Positions 51,400 through 62,570 of a DNA stretch of 64,000 bases are shown piece by piece. The stretch lies in contig NC_081413.1 in assembly GCF_030272615.1 (NCBI RefSeq), positions 444,935,038 to 444,999,037 of the forward strand, given 5' to 3'. The number at the start of each line of letters is the position of its first letter. Position 1 is the stretch's first letter. The DNA is from Cryptomeria japonica (Eukaryota; Streptophyta; Pinopsida; Cupressales; Cupressaceae). Both the position numbers and the translations under genes were made by a program. The notes below the pieces were generated by a model. That model was given only the letters and a program-made list of their open reading frames with translations. It did no database searches and had not been told where the DNA came from.

Positions 51400-51937
51400 A
51401 TATATATATATACATATACATATATGTATATATATAAATGTATGTATATATATATGTATATGTATATATATGTATATATATCTATATATACATGTATATA
51501 TATGTATATATACATATATATATGTATATATATACATATATATGTATATACATGTATATATATGCATATATATGTATATACATGTATATATATACATATA
51601 TATGTATGTATAGATACATATATATGTATATATACATATATATATGTATATATACATATATATACATGTATATACATATATATGTAGATATATGTATATG
51701 TATGTGTATATATATATATTTATACATATGTACATATGTATATATGTACATATATACATATACATATATATATACATATATCTATATGTGTGTGTGTGTA
51801 CATATGTATATGTATATGTACATATATATACATATATACATATATACATATACATATATACATATACATATGTACATATACATATACATATATACATACA
51901 TACATACATATGTATCTAGATACATATACATATATAT
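51400..51937. repeat. TA/TATACA/TATATG satellite
   Basis: 538 bp built of alternating TATATA, TATG and TACA steps, self-complementary at many places. It is open in most frames on both strands, giving Tyr/Ile-rich frames that are artefacts of the repeat. It ends exactly where the TGTTGGCAATTTGG LTR start begins. Confidence 0.95.
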
Positions 51938-52520
51938 TGTTGGCAATTTGGCATTAAGCTGTCATTGATGTCAACCAGTTTGGCCAAGTCACCAATAAGT
52001 AAGAAATGGTGACCGGTATAAGAAGAGAAAGACAAAAGGAAGGCAATTAGTAAAATATGACTTGCCTCATCTACTGGTAAACAAGGCTTACCGGTAAGGC
52101 ATAAACTAGGATGAAGGTTGTTTGTGTGTTATGAAGGCATAACAACTGGTGAACACAATAGAGAGGATGTTTGATGGTCATACCGGTAAGATAAACTAAA
52201 TCGGTAGTCAACATTGGTCGAAAAAGTATGTCAAACCAACATAGGAATCCAAAAAAAGGTGGGTATCGATAAGCATGACAACTGGATGCCAAGTGAAGGT
52301 ATTGCACAAGTCAGTGGAGTGTGCATCGATACAACATATTTGCAAGCAAGTCAACTTTTATGAGGAACCTGGAAGTCATGGAGGATGCTAGAGGCTTGCG
52401 GTTTGTGGAAGGCAAGCTGGAAAAGCAACTGAACTGATCCTACAAGAATATTTGATCTTCATACCTGTTTGGTGAAGGAAACAGCAAAGCCATTAATGGG
52501 TGGCTGCAAGAAGTTGAGTC
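51938..52520 (+). mobile_element. Plus-strand LTR start (copia-like)
   Basis: Begins TGTTGGCAATTTGGCATTA, with GTCATTGATGTCAACC, and repeated ACCGGTA motifs. The start resembles the minus-strand LTR whose plus-strand end is ATTGCCA at 59202. I infer the U3 of an LTR whose later part, with a TATA box, is in the 55.9-56.5 kb region. The intervening 3.3 kb would then be an insertion. The right end is uncertain. Confidence 0.4.
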
Positions 52521-53580
52521 CCACTTTTGGGCAAAAAGTGGAAGTGTTTTCTCTGTTTTTCAAATTTTATGTCAATTGATGTCAAAATTTGATGCACTTA
52601 GAGATTGAATCTCAGAAAACTTCAGTAATAGAAAATGTAGTGCTTGGAGTCTACTTTTCAGATATGTAATTTATTTTAATACCCACATGGTAGAAATCCC
52701 TTTTAAGTATGCATGTTTAAAAACCAGTTTCAGGACCATACCACACGTGTACGACCACCCTTTTTTGATGCAAATAAATGAATTTTTTCAAATCCTCCTG
52801 GGAAATGATACCTAAGACACCAAATATTGATGAGAATATTTTTTCTTTTTTTTTATTAAATAGTTTTTTTTAATTAATTTTTAACTGACAATAAAGTATA
52901 TTTTCAAAACATCGGGTGTACGACCACCATAATTTCATGAAAATTTCATATTTTTCAATTTTTTTTTGTTAATATTCAAAAAACTTGTATGTAGATTGAT
53001 GCCATATAGTTTATTTTTCTAAAATCCTAAAAACCAAAAAGTTATTAAAGTTTTAGTGAACCTTGGTATTTTAGGTTTAGGTTCCACTTTCGATTAATAA
53101 ATAATACAAAAATAGTAAAAGTAATATTATCACTATTAAATTTACATTTCTGAAATCAGGACGCTGAAAACTCTAATGGGTTTTCGTTTCGTCAAAAAAT
53201 TCAATCAGAAAGGCCCTCAAAAAATTAGGGCAAGGTACAAATCTGATGTCGTTTTACCTTAGTCATTTTTTTGGAGGTCCAAGCATAGGCTTGGTGAGAC
53301 CAAGCCTATCCTAAAGAAAAAAACAAAGATAAGGAATTTTTCCCACCCCTAATTTGAAAAAACAAGTTCCCATTTCGCTCTGTACCGTTGAAATCGAAAC
53401 AGGCACCCGTTTTAAAAAACGGGCACTCGTTTTATTCAATAACGGGTGCCCATTTCTGAAAAGATCCATTGGGCCACAATCTGGCCCACAAACACAAATC
53501 CCAATGATTAAATGATTTTTCAATCATTGGCTGACAGGTATGATCTGCAAAGAGAATGTTTTGATTAATCATTCTCTTTG
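52521..53580. other. Non-coding stretch with a run of perfect stem-loops
   Basis: Hairpins seen: 52521-52541 (CCACTTTT), 53285-53309 (ATAGGCTTGG), 53402-53450 (GGCACCCGTT, loop 29) with an inner CCCGTTTT hairpin at 53406-53423, 53471-53487 (GGGCCA), 53501-53530 (CCAATGATT) and 53548-53580 (CAAAGAGAATG). All arms are perfect. The last ends about 60 bp before the ATG of the next ORF. The function is unknown. Confidence 0.6.
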
Positions 53581-53638
53581 TTTGTCTTATTGCCGATTTG
53601 GTAAGGAGATTGATTCGAATTAAAATTTTGGTGTAGCC

Positions 53639-54169
53639 ATGGGATCAAATCAACGTAGGAAGAAGTAAAGGAAGGTTCTAACAACTGAGGAGATTGCAAC
53701 AAATAGGGAGAAGGAGGCAATGTGTCAACGAGAGAGAAGATCAAGAATGAGACAAGGAGCTTCAAGTTCGACAATCATTTTAGAAGAGGAGAACATCAAT
53801 GAGACCATAAATGCTAATGAAGGAAACATAATAGAACCATTTAATCCAAGTGCATCTTCTAATCCATTATTGGATACATGTATGTCTTCACAGCTCTATG
53901 GTTTTTCTCATGAAGAAATTGGTGATTTAGTAGAAGCAAGTTACTTATTAAATAAAATTCTAATTGAAAATCAAACCCCAAATGAAATTAGAAGTCAAGT
54001 TGAAACTGAAATTGAAATCCAAATTGAAACCCCAAATGAAACTAGATCTCAACTTGAAACTGAAATTGAAACCAAATTTGAAACTCCAAATGAAATTGAA
54101 AATCCACCTGCAACTAAAACCAATAATGTGTATGTAGACATTGAAACACCAATTGAAAATGATAATTAA
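53639..54169 (+). pseudogene. Small acidic ORF with an 18-residue repeat, interrupted by a stop
   Basis: ATG at 53639 begins MGSNQRRKK and meets TAA at 53666-53668. The same frame then stays open from 53669 to a stop at 54167-54169. The N-terminal part is strongly basic (NREKEAMCQRERRSRMRQG), which suggests nucleic-acid binding. The rest is acidic, and a 54-bp unit (TPNE(I/T)RSQ(V/L)ETEIE...) is repeated 2.3 times at about 53973-54107. I do not recognise the family. Its place between hairpin-rich stretches suggests an element-encoded product. An alternative start is the ATG at 53720, after the stop. Confidence 0.5.
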
Positions 54170-54574
54170 AACTAATGAATGCATACTTAAATGATTAAAA
54201 CTAATTCTTTTCCAAGAATCTAATTAGATATAAAAGAAAACTACTGAGTGATGAGGGTAATTGACAAGCCTATAATTAGGTATTGTTATTTGAATTTACT
54301 CAAACATATCAAATCTAACGGGGTTGATAGGACAAATTAATCACTTCAAAATTTTAAAATCCAATTCAATTGAATAGTTTGGTATGCATCTAGCTCCACA
54401 TATTTTTCTTTTTGTTATTAATGAAAATAGTAAAACCATTTTAGTTATGGATATTTCCATGTCAACCTTGTCTACAACACTTATAATGCATATCTCACAA
54501 TTTTTAGTTTAAAAATTAAATGTAATGGCCAATAATACTTAATACAACTTATGGGGCATTGGGGTTCTTTCAAG

Positions 54575-54906
54575 TGTGTTTTATGTAAGGAAATTGGTGA
54601 GATTATGATCATCCTTTTGTGCAATGTGAATTTGCAAAAATAATATGGAATTCATTTTTGCAAAGATAGGGGATTGAATGGACGATGCCACACAATCTCC
54701 CTAATATTTTGGACTATTTGAAATTTAATATGTCTAGTCCTATCTTGTGGTTCATTTGGAATTAAACTCCTATCATCATGATTTGGCCTATCTAGCTAGA
54801 AAGGAACATGCGAGTTTTCAAGGATAAGGAAAGAGTAGTTTGTACAATATGGGATGTAGTGGAGAGGTCTCTTTGGTCAAACTTGGTAGCGTTCATATTC
54901 AGATGA
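54575..54906 (+). pseudogene. LINE reverse-transcriptase C-terminal fragment (zf-RVT)
   Basis: A plus-strand relic reading CVLCKEIGE, then after a frameshift DHPFVQCEFAKIIWNSF, ILWFIWN and LERNMRVFKDKERV. These match the zinc-binding region and following segment of plant LINE ORF2. At least four stops and one frameshift. No poly(A) or target duplication was seen, so its limits are unknown. Confidence 0.65.
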
Positions 54907-55198
54907 TTAGGAAGTAAAGAGGAAGGGATGGATTGGGTGGATGCTTGGCTGAATTTTAGGTGGCATGGTGGGCCAACAATAGAGGTTGATTAGGTGACCA
55001 ATCTAGGTGTGAGGCAGAAGGATAAGGATGGGTTTTTTGATGTGAAGAAATTATAAAAGGAACATTAATCCATGGTGTCCAACTCAATTGCTTAGGACAT
55101 GAAAACGTTAAAATTTCTGACACTAAATATAGCCACCATTACGAATGCTTAAGGTGGTTGATAACATAAATGTTCAGGGTTTTAATTAAAGATTATAA

Positions 55199-55223
55199 TT
55201 TAGGGTTTAGGGTTTAGGGTTTA
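55199..55223 (+). repeat. Interstitial telomere-type repeat
   Basis: Three perfect TTTAGGG units plus TTTA. Degenerate relatives (TTTAGGGTTCA, CAGGGTTTA) follow within 110 bp. Confidence 0.8.
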
Positions 55224-55608
55224 TAGTTAATCAACCAAGATAGTCAAATTTCTCCTGGGACTTGTTTGTTTTTTTCTATTTAGGGTTCAGTGTTCATTTT
55301 TCTCTTCAGGGTTTATTGTCTGTTTTTTACGTCTAATGTTTATTGTTCGTTTACGTTTTTGTTTTTTGTTTTTTTTCCTACGGTTTTTACTATTCATGTT
55401 TTTTTCAATATTTGAAAACTAAAAACTATTTTAAACATGAAATAAAATAAAATAAAAGACGATTTTTGAACTTTAAAACATAAAAATAAAAAAATAACAA
55501 TACATTAACATTTTTTTATGAAAAACAATAAAAATAAATAAATTAGAACATAAAAAATAAAACTAAATACTTGGAAGGAGCTAAAAATGGTCTAGCGGGT
55601 CAGCTGGG

Positions 55609-55868
55609 TTGAAAAAAATGGGTACCCATGCTCCTCAGAAATGCCTACCCATTTTTCAAACGTAAAAATGATAGAAAATGGTTTTAAAAAAAATTAAATA
55701 CATTTTAAAAATGGGCGCCCGTTTATTTCAAATCAGGGTGCCCGATTTGAAATAAACGGGCGCCCATTTAGCTTCGAGCACCCGTTGCTAAATGGGTGCC
55801 CGTTTCTTTATGGCTCGAGCACCCAAAGCTAAACGGGTGCGCAATTTGTAAAAATCGGGCACCCGTTT
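55609..55868. repeat. Palindrome cluster, copy 1
   Basis: Imperfect arms at 55609-55624/55646-55659. A perfect 26-bp inverted repeat (55709-55734/55744-55769, 9-base loop) contains GGGCGCCCG. Short arms GCACCC/GGGTGC lie at 55778-55799, and AAACGGGTG/CACCCGTTT at 55831-55868. The same words occur near 53402-53450. Confidence 0.85.
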
Positions 55869-56151
55869 CTAGCAGGTTCATTTCCCAACCCACGGACTTC
55901 TGCGGGATTAGGACCCAACTTCGTGTGTTTACCCTAATGGCGAATGACAGAGAAAAGTAAAAAAGCATGGTTCAGATCTCAAGATTTAGAAAACGCACAT
56001 TGGAATGTGAAGTTTTGTTGGTGATTGATCGATGTCATGAAGATCTTATGTCTAGAAAAGCATATCAAATCAAATCGGATTCAGATCGAGTTTGAGAAGG
56101 AAAAACCTAACATGATAGTGTTTGAATGCGTTCTTGGGGGAAATCCACATT

Positions 56152-56159
56152 TATAAATA
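56152..56159 (+). promoter_or_regulatory. TATA box, copy 1
   Basis: TATAAATA followed by GAGGACC; probably the promoter of the plus-strand LTR whose start is at 51938. The second copy is at 57904-57911. Confidence 0.45.
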
Positions 56160-56554
56160 GAGGACCTAAAAACATAAATAAGTGATGCCTATAGAGAAGA
56201 AGTAGAGTGAAGAGAGCTTGAGTGCAAAGAAGGATCACATCATTTAAGAATTTATTCTAAAAAATTTGCAGAGTGAGCTAACAAGCAAACCAATAATACG
56301 GTTTAACCGATAGTGATAGGGTACCGGTATCACTATAGCAAGTCCAATAATTGAGCAAACCGGTGAGGTGTGGTTGAGCAAGGAGGCAACCTAGAGTGAC
56401 ACGATGTGTTGTGGGGTTGTGTGAGAGAGAGAAAAGAGGCCAAGAATCAGAGAAAGATATCTGTTACCTGGTAGTGTGAGAGAGAACACTGTTAACCGGG
56501 AGAGACCTATTTGATAAAGAGTTGGATAATTCAACTGCAACAAGAAGCTATAAT

Positions 56555-57208
56555 TGTTTGGATCCAAGAAAACTGATAGTGGGGGTTGAATTGATGTTAT
56601 GCCAGTAAGATATGATTTTACCTTTTTATAACATACACATATAAACTGGTAAATGAAGAAACATATAACTTGAAGCCAATAAACCATCCACATAAATGAA
56701 CACCATAACACACAAAATTTATTCATAGAAAACCTCAATGAGGAAAAACCATGGTGGGATTTATGATCCACAATATCAGTTCACTAGTGATATGAAAGAT
56801 ATTACAAAAAATGAGGGCCTGCACATGTTGGAAGGCACATTGTCAAGAGCACACTGCTCATCACAAGAGAGTCTCACTGACTACAAGCTTTTTTTGAAAT
56901 AAAATAGTAATATTGAACTCACAAAATGCATCTGCTATGCCAAAAAGAGTTTTGGTTATAGTTTTTCTCTGTATCGGTTCATAAACCCTGAACACTTCTA
57001 TCGATATCTCCTCTCCTCCAAGAATGCTTTCCAAACTACCTATAGATCATCACATACAAATGATCTACATACATATACTTTGCATTACATAGTCCCCTAT
57101 ATCATTATTACAATCTGTCGCATCTTTGTTTATAATGACTTTAACAAACTGACCTATATACCCTTCACAAACAATATGCCTTATGTTGGCTTAAAATGCA
57201 TTAAAAAA
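56555..57208 (-). repeat. Partial minus-strand LTR (duplicated part)
   Basis: Begins TGTTTGGATCCAAG like 58307 and stops at the tandem-duplication junction. It is a duplicated fragment, not a separate insertion. Confidence 0.75.
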
Positions 57209-57359
57209 GACGATTTTTGAACTTTAAAACATAAAAATAAAAAAACAACAATACATTAACATTTTTTTATAAAAAACAATAAAAATAAATAAATTAGAAT
57301 ATAAAAAATAAAACTAAATACTTGGAAGGAGCTAAAAATGGTCTAGCGGGTCAGCTGGG

Positions 57360-57626
57360 TTGAAAAAAATGGGTACCCATGCTCCTCAGAAATGCCTACC
57401 CATTTTTCAAACAGTAAAAATGATAGAAAATGGTTTAAAAAAAAATTAAATACATTTTAAAAATGGGCGCCCGTTTATTTCAAATCGGGCACCCCGATTT
57501 GAAATAAACAGGCGTCCATTTAGCTTCGGGCACCCGTTGCTAAATGGGTGCCCGTTTCTTTATGGGTCGAGCACCCAAAGCTAAACGGGTGCGCAATTTG
57601 TAAAAATCGAGCACCCGTTTCTAGCA
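57360..57626. repeat. Palindrome cluster, copy 2
   Basis: Counterpart of 55609-55868. The right arm of the long palindrome has two changes, and the loop is present in the opposite orientation relative to copy 1 (see findings). Confidence 0.8.
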
Positions 57627-57903
57627 GGTTCATTTCCCAACCCACGGACTTCCGCGGGATTAGGACCCAACTTCGTGTGTTTACCCTAATGGTGAATGAC
57701 AAAGAAAAGTAAAAAAGCATGGTCCAGATCTCAAGATTTAGAAAACGCACATTGGAATGTGAAGTTTTGTTGGTGATTGATCGATGTCATGAAGATCTTA
57801 TGTCTGGAAAAGCATATCAAATCAAATCGGATTCAGATCGAGTTTGAGAAGGAAAACCCTAACATGATAGTGTTTGAATGCGTTCTTGGGGGAAATCCAC
57901 GTT

Positions 57904-57911
57904 TATAAATA
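57904..57911 (+). promoter_or_regulatory. TATA box, copy 2
   Basis: TATAAATA followed by GAGGACC, duplicate of 56152-56159. Confidence 0.45.
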
Positions 57912-58306
57912 GAGGACCTTAAAACATAAATAAGTGATGCCTATAGAGAATAAGTAGAGTGAAGAGAGCTTGAGTGCAAAGAAGGATCACATCATTTAAG
58001 AATTTATTCTAAAAAATTTGCAGAGTGAGCTAACAAGCAAACCAATAATACGGTTTAACCGACAGTGATAGGGTACCAGTATCACTATAGCAAGTCCAAT
58101 AATTGAGCAAACCGGTGAGGTGTGGTTGAGCAAGGAGGCAACCTAGAGTGACACGGTGTGTTGTGGGGTTGTGTGAGAGAGAGAAAAGAGGCCAAGAATC
58201 AGAGAAAGATATCTGTTACCTGGTAGTGTGAGAGAGAACACTGTTAACCGGGAGAGACCTATTTGATAAAGAGTTGGATAATTCAACTGCAACAAGAAGC
58301 TATAAT

Positions 58307-59202
58307 TGTTTGGATCCAAGAAAACTGATAGTGGGGGTTGAATTGATGTTATGCCAGTAAGATATGATTTTACCTTTTTATAACATACACATATAAACTG
58401 GTAAATGAAGAAACATATAACTTGAAGCCAATAAACCATCCACATAAATGAACACCATAACACACAAAATTTATACATAGAAAACCTCAATGAGGAAAAA
58501 CCATGGTGGGATTTATGATCCACAATATCAGTTCACTAGTGATATGAAAGATATTACAAAAAATGAGGGCCTGCACATGTAGGAAGGCACATTGTCAAGA
58601 GCACACTGCTCATCACAAGAGAGTCTCACTGACTACAAGCTTTTTTTGAAATAAAATAGTAATATTGAACTCACAAAATGCATCTGCTATGCCAAAAAGA
58701 GTTTTGGTTATAGTTTTTCTCTGTATCAGTTCATAAACCTTGAACACTTCTATCAATATCTCCTCTCCTCCAAGAATGCTTTCCAAACTATCTATAGATC
58801 ATCACATACAAATGATCTACATACATATACTTTGCATTACATAGTCCCCTATATCGTTATTACAATCTATCGCATCTATGTTTATAATGACTTTAACAAA
58901 CTGACCTATATACCCTTCACAAACAATATGCCTTATGTTGGCTTAAAATGCATTAAAAAAGATATACAATGTCAGCCTTATACAATAATTACAAAATGAT
59001 TGTACAAATAAAAATGTCGGCTTCACAGAAGTGGTGGATGTCAGTGCTGGTGCCAGTGCCAGTGTAACCCTAGATTTTCCAATGCTAGTGAATGCCTCCT
59101 AATTCTGGTGTATGCCGGTGTATGTTTCCTTATGAATCATGTTGCCAAGATACCATGTTTCTATCAATGACAACATATGAATCCAATGAGTGTCAATTGC
59201 CA
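58307..59202 (-). repeat. 3' LTR of a minus-strand copia-like element
   Basis: Runs TGTTTGGATCC ... GTCAATTGCCA, 896 bp on plus. It shares the blocks AAAACCTCAATGAGG..., GAGGGCCTGCACATGTAGG and CTCACTGACTAC with the LTRs of the 39783-46838 copia element. The adjacent interior sequence (ACAATCTCCTTCTTTGGC) is a polypurine tract on the minus strand, which sets the orientation. The matching 5' LTR is not in the window. Confidence 0.72.
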
Positions 59203-59217
59203 ACAATCTCCTTCTTT
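59203..59217 (-). other. Polypurine tract (minus strand)
   Basis: Reads AAAGAAGGAGATTGT on minus, abutting the 3' LTR. A second purine run lies near 59355-59365. Confidence 0.6.
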
Positions 59218-59470
59218 GGCATTGATGGCAACACTCATGTGAAAAATGGATTCCCTACCGGTTCAACCTAAAGTATGCTCTCCCTGAGCAATACACTCCT
59301 TCCTGATATCCTTCCCATATTTTTTTGTCTGATATTTTTCACATTATATACATTCCCCCTTTGGCATCAGTGCCAAAGACCGGTGAAAGAATTGAAAGAT
59401 TGAATAAATAAAGATTACTTTATCGGAGCTTGACCAATTTCAAAATTTTCTAGTAAGCCTTGTCTAGCAA

Positions 59471-62400
59471 CTATAAATAGGTATCCCAGCCAGTTTTGAA
59501 GGTTTCAGATATGGATACAAGTCCACTCAGTAAGTGTGCAAATGTTTCCTTCTCTTTGAATTCTTCTGGTGTGGGCTTAGCAATCATATCCATACATTCC
59601 CTCTTATGTACACCGAGTGAATCCAATCTTGAACTCATGAATCCTCTAAGACTCCTTTCTCTCTGAATGATCTTGTCTCTTTCCTTTTCAAAAGAAAAAA
59701 TTTGGTTCTCCAAAGATAAATTTTTCCCATCAACAAATGTTGTTAGTGAGGTTAATCCATCAAAAGAAATTGCAATATTGGCAACCTTATCATGTAACTC
59801 TTGTAATCTTCTATCTACATTTTTTGTAAGAGTTTCTATGTTACAACAAACCCTGTAGATATTTATTTACTATTTCAAACAATTATCAATAAGAATCAAT
59901 TTTCCTTCAATTTTGTTCTTCTCTGTTTCAATAATCTGATCAAAAGTGGCTTTCTTAGCCATAGTAAATCTCTCAAGTGCCTGACGGTCTGAAATTTGCT
60001 GCAAAGATTGAAAGTTGTTAGATATATGCTCAGTTAATGCCTTAAGCTTGCCAAAAGGGCTTGCTTCATTTTCAATCTTACAATCAAGAGTTAGTCTGTG
60101 CAAAACTATGATTGAGTGATATATTATTCCTTTATCTGTTGATCCCTCCTTTATTAGTTTCTGAGTAGCCATCATCATTAAATCAATGGGACTCATCTCA
60201 CTGATTGATTTCTTCTCAAATTGAGAAGTGTCAAATGCCAAAACCTTTGTTGGGGAATCAATATTAACTTTCGGTATAGTCTTAGTTCCCTTTACCTTAT
60301 CCTCCTTAGCATCGGTTGCTTTGCCACTTGGTGCAGTATCTATTACTGTTGGTGGAGTATTATCCATAATATTGTCAGTACCCAGTACATTGCCTTGTTC
60401 AAAAGTTGTACACTCTCCTTTACTGTCGGTGGTGTCTGTACACTTATAGTTACGGTTTATTCAAAATTGGAGTTGAACTACCCAAAATACCTTTCCCTTT
60501 AGATCTATCCAGGATGGTGGAAGTTTTTGCTTTTACAAATTCTTCTTGGGAGATGAGAAAATTAGGATTCTTTTGGAAGAATTTGGTCCAACCATCTTTG
60601 GTCTCATTTACTACCTCATTTACCCTACCCATCATTAGGCTTATTTGCTGAGGTTTGCTGCTAAAAAATATTTTGTTTGCATCATCAATGCATCGTTTCA
60701 TTTCCTCATTGTTTATTGAACCACACATACCCAAAAGTTCTACTTCCTTAATTTCTCTATCCCTATTGACTGCATCAAGTCTTCTAGCATCTAATTTATT
60801 GTACAATGATAGAGGAATTTCCTTCAAAATTTCTACTAAGGCTTTCTTATATATATCTATGTGTAACAAAATTTCCTCTTCAATCTCATTCTGCTCATTA
60901 TCCTCTAAATCTTCATAATAAATAGATACATTCTTCAAAATTCCATCCTTGGTTATTTCATCAATCAATTCAGCACAGGTCATTGAAGCCTTACCAGATT
61001 GAGTAGCATCATCACTCTTCTTCTTCTTGCTATTGGTTGCCAGAGTGGATGTGTCTGGTTTCCTCTTCTGAATAGGTTTCCTTGCTAGAGGTGGGGGTGT
61101 AGTAGGCTTTGTTAATTTTCTCACAAGCTTCCTCCTTGGCTCCACCTTCTTCTCCTCTACCGGAGGCTGGCCAACTTTCTTTCTTTGTACCTGTCTGAAT
61201 GCAAGAGGTTCATTATCCTCTAGATCAAAGTCAGAAGTGACAGATAAAATGAATGTTTCAAGCCTCTTTGCCTCAGGAGAAATAACCATTGTCGATTCCT
61301 TTACTAGTTTAGATCGAAGACCTAGTTTAGTGTCTATCTTATGGATTATGTTCTGTACAAGACATCTTATCAATTTTATTCTCTCTTCTTTTCCTATTGA
61401 AGCCAATCTTGACTTCAAGAGCCTTTTCCTCAATAGTACCAAAGTGTTTTGTCTTATCATCCAATGGAACTTCAAGCAGAATTTTTGTATAAAGTTAAAA
61501 ATTCTATCATCCACTTCATATCCAAGCTCAGTGACCCATATGGTCCTAGGTTCTACTGCCTCCATAAGAGCTTCATCAGTCTTCACCATAAAATAGATAT
61601 CAGTGGAGTACTTCTCCATAATGTGCTTTGATATTCTTTCCCTTTATCTCATATTTTCCTAAAATGTTTTGAAATAGCCCCAAAGCTTTTCATCCCCGCC
61701 GGTACCAAGATTGGTGCTTGTTTTCTTGATTTGCATACCTATCGGTATATCATGAGCCCAATGCTTCTTCCCTAGACTGGGTAGCTTATTTATGAAGTAA
61801 AGCATTAAACAAACAATGATATTTCCAAACCTAAAAGTTCCTTTCTTAACACTCTTAATATTTTCGAGATTCAACATTAGTTCACTTCTCAGCCATTCAC
61901 ATAAGTCATATTTTCCATTATTCCTTAGCATTTGGTGTGCAACATGAATGTAAGAACTGGCAACAGAGTTCAGTTGACTAGATTGAGTTACCTTATAACC
62001 GATGATCATACTGACAAACTTCACATCTATGTCCTTGATTGTGCTGACCCTCATAGATCTTTTGTCATGGGTTGCACCGGTGAGCTTCTTAGTCGCAGTG
62101 GTGGAAATTTTCTTGCTAGGTTCTTGTCCAACTTTGGATAAGCCGATGACAGCTTGAATTGCTTCCTTTGTGATCATGTAGGGCCAATCCAACCAAATGA
62201 ACTTATTGTGAACCTTGCTCAAAACATATCTAATCACCTCATCTTTGAATTTCGGTATGTACAGGATACCAGTTAACCCTAGATCCTCGATGATCTTATA
62301 TTCTGGCTCGATTATTCAGGAGCTTCCTAGTATCACAGATTGATACATGCCCTTTATCTCTTCTATACATAGATCCTCCAAGGTGCAGTGAATATATGCC

Positions 62401-62570
62401 CTTACATCTTCAACATACATCACATCGTCGGGAACCCTAGAGAATGCGCTCGCAGAGTCTTCTTTCTTAGCTATATGGGGAACTTCCTTGAAAACGGGTC
62501 TCAACCTATCCTTAACTTCAACAATGGTGAAATTTGCAATGAAAGTAGGAGTAGATGATTTGGATGCCAT
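59471..62570 (-). pseudogene. Unrecognised long ORF beside the 3' LTR (element accessory protein?)
   Basis: On minus, ATG at 62570 starts MASKSSTPTFIANFTIVEVK. One frame then runs to about 60450, broken by TGA at 62316 and by a TAG (61659) and TAA shortly after. A frameshift near 60400 leads to pieces 60367-59870 and 59713-59471; originally about 1000 residues. The first third has hydrophobic, probably folded stretches (KFIWLDWPYMITKEAIQAVI, FGNIIVCLMLYFINKL). The middle is a Lys/Pro-rich linker with an NLS-like KKKKSDD. The end is Glu/Lys-rich and helical (LERFTMAKKATFDQIIETEK). No RT, integrase, protease or clear membrane anchor. Position next to the 3' LTR is that of env-like or accessory ORFs in some plant copia elements. 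I do not recognise the family. Confidence 0.6.

Larger units (their letters stand above)
55458..58962. repeat. 1.75-kb tandem duplication
   Basis: Copy 1 is 55458-57208 and copy 2 is 57209-58962. The period is 1751 bp and the copies show about 30 differences by eye. Each copy contains a hairpin-rich GC stretch, a plus-strand TATA box region, and the first about 655 bp of a minus-strand LTR. The junction (ATTAAAAAAGACGATTTTTG, about 57200-57219) shows AAAAGA shared by both parent ends, suggesting a microhomology-mediated event after the LTR had inserted. Confidence 0.92.

Noticed and set aside
51363-51968. Many Tyr/Ile-rich frames on both strands
   Set aside because: All are translations of the TA/TATACA satellite.
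52521-55871. Possible Helitron: TC start, 3' hairpin (AAACGGGTG/CACCCGTTT) then CTAG
   Set aside because: No Rep/helicase coding, the hairpin abuts CTAG without the usual spacing, and the flanks are not A/T. The similarity is probably fortuitous.
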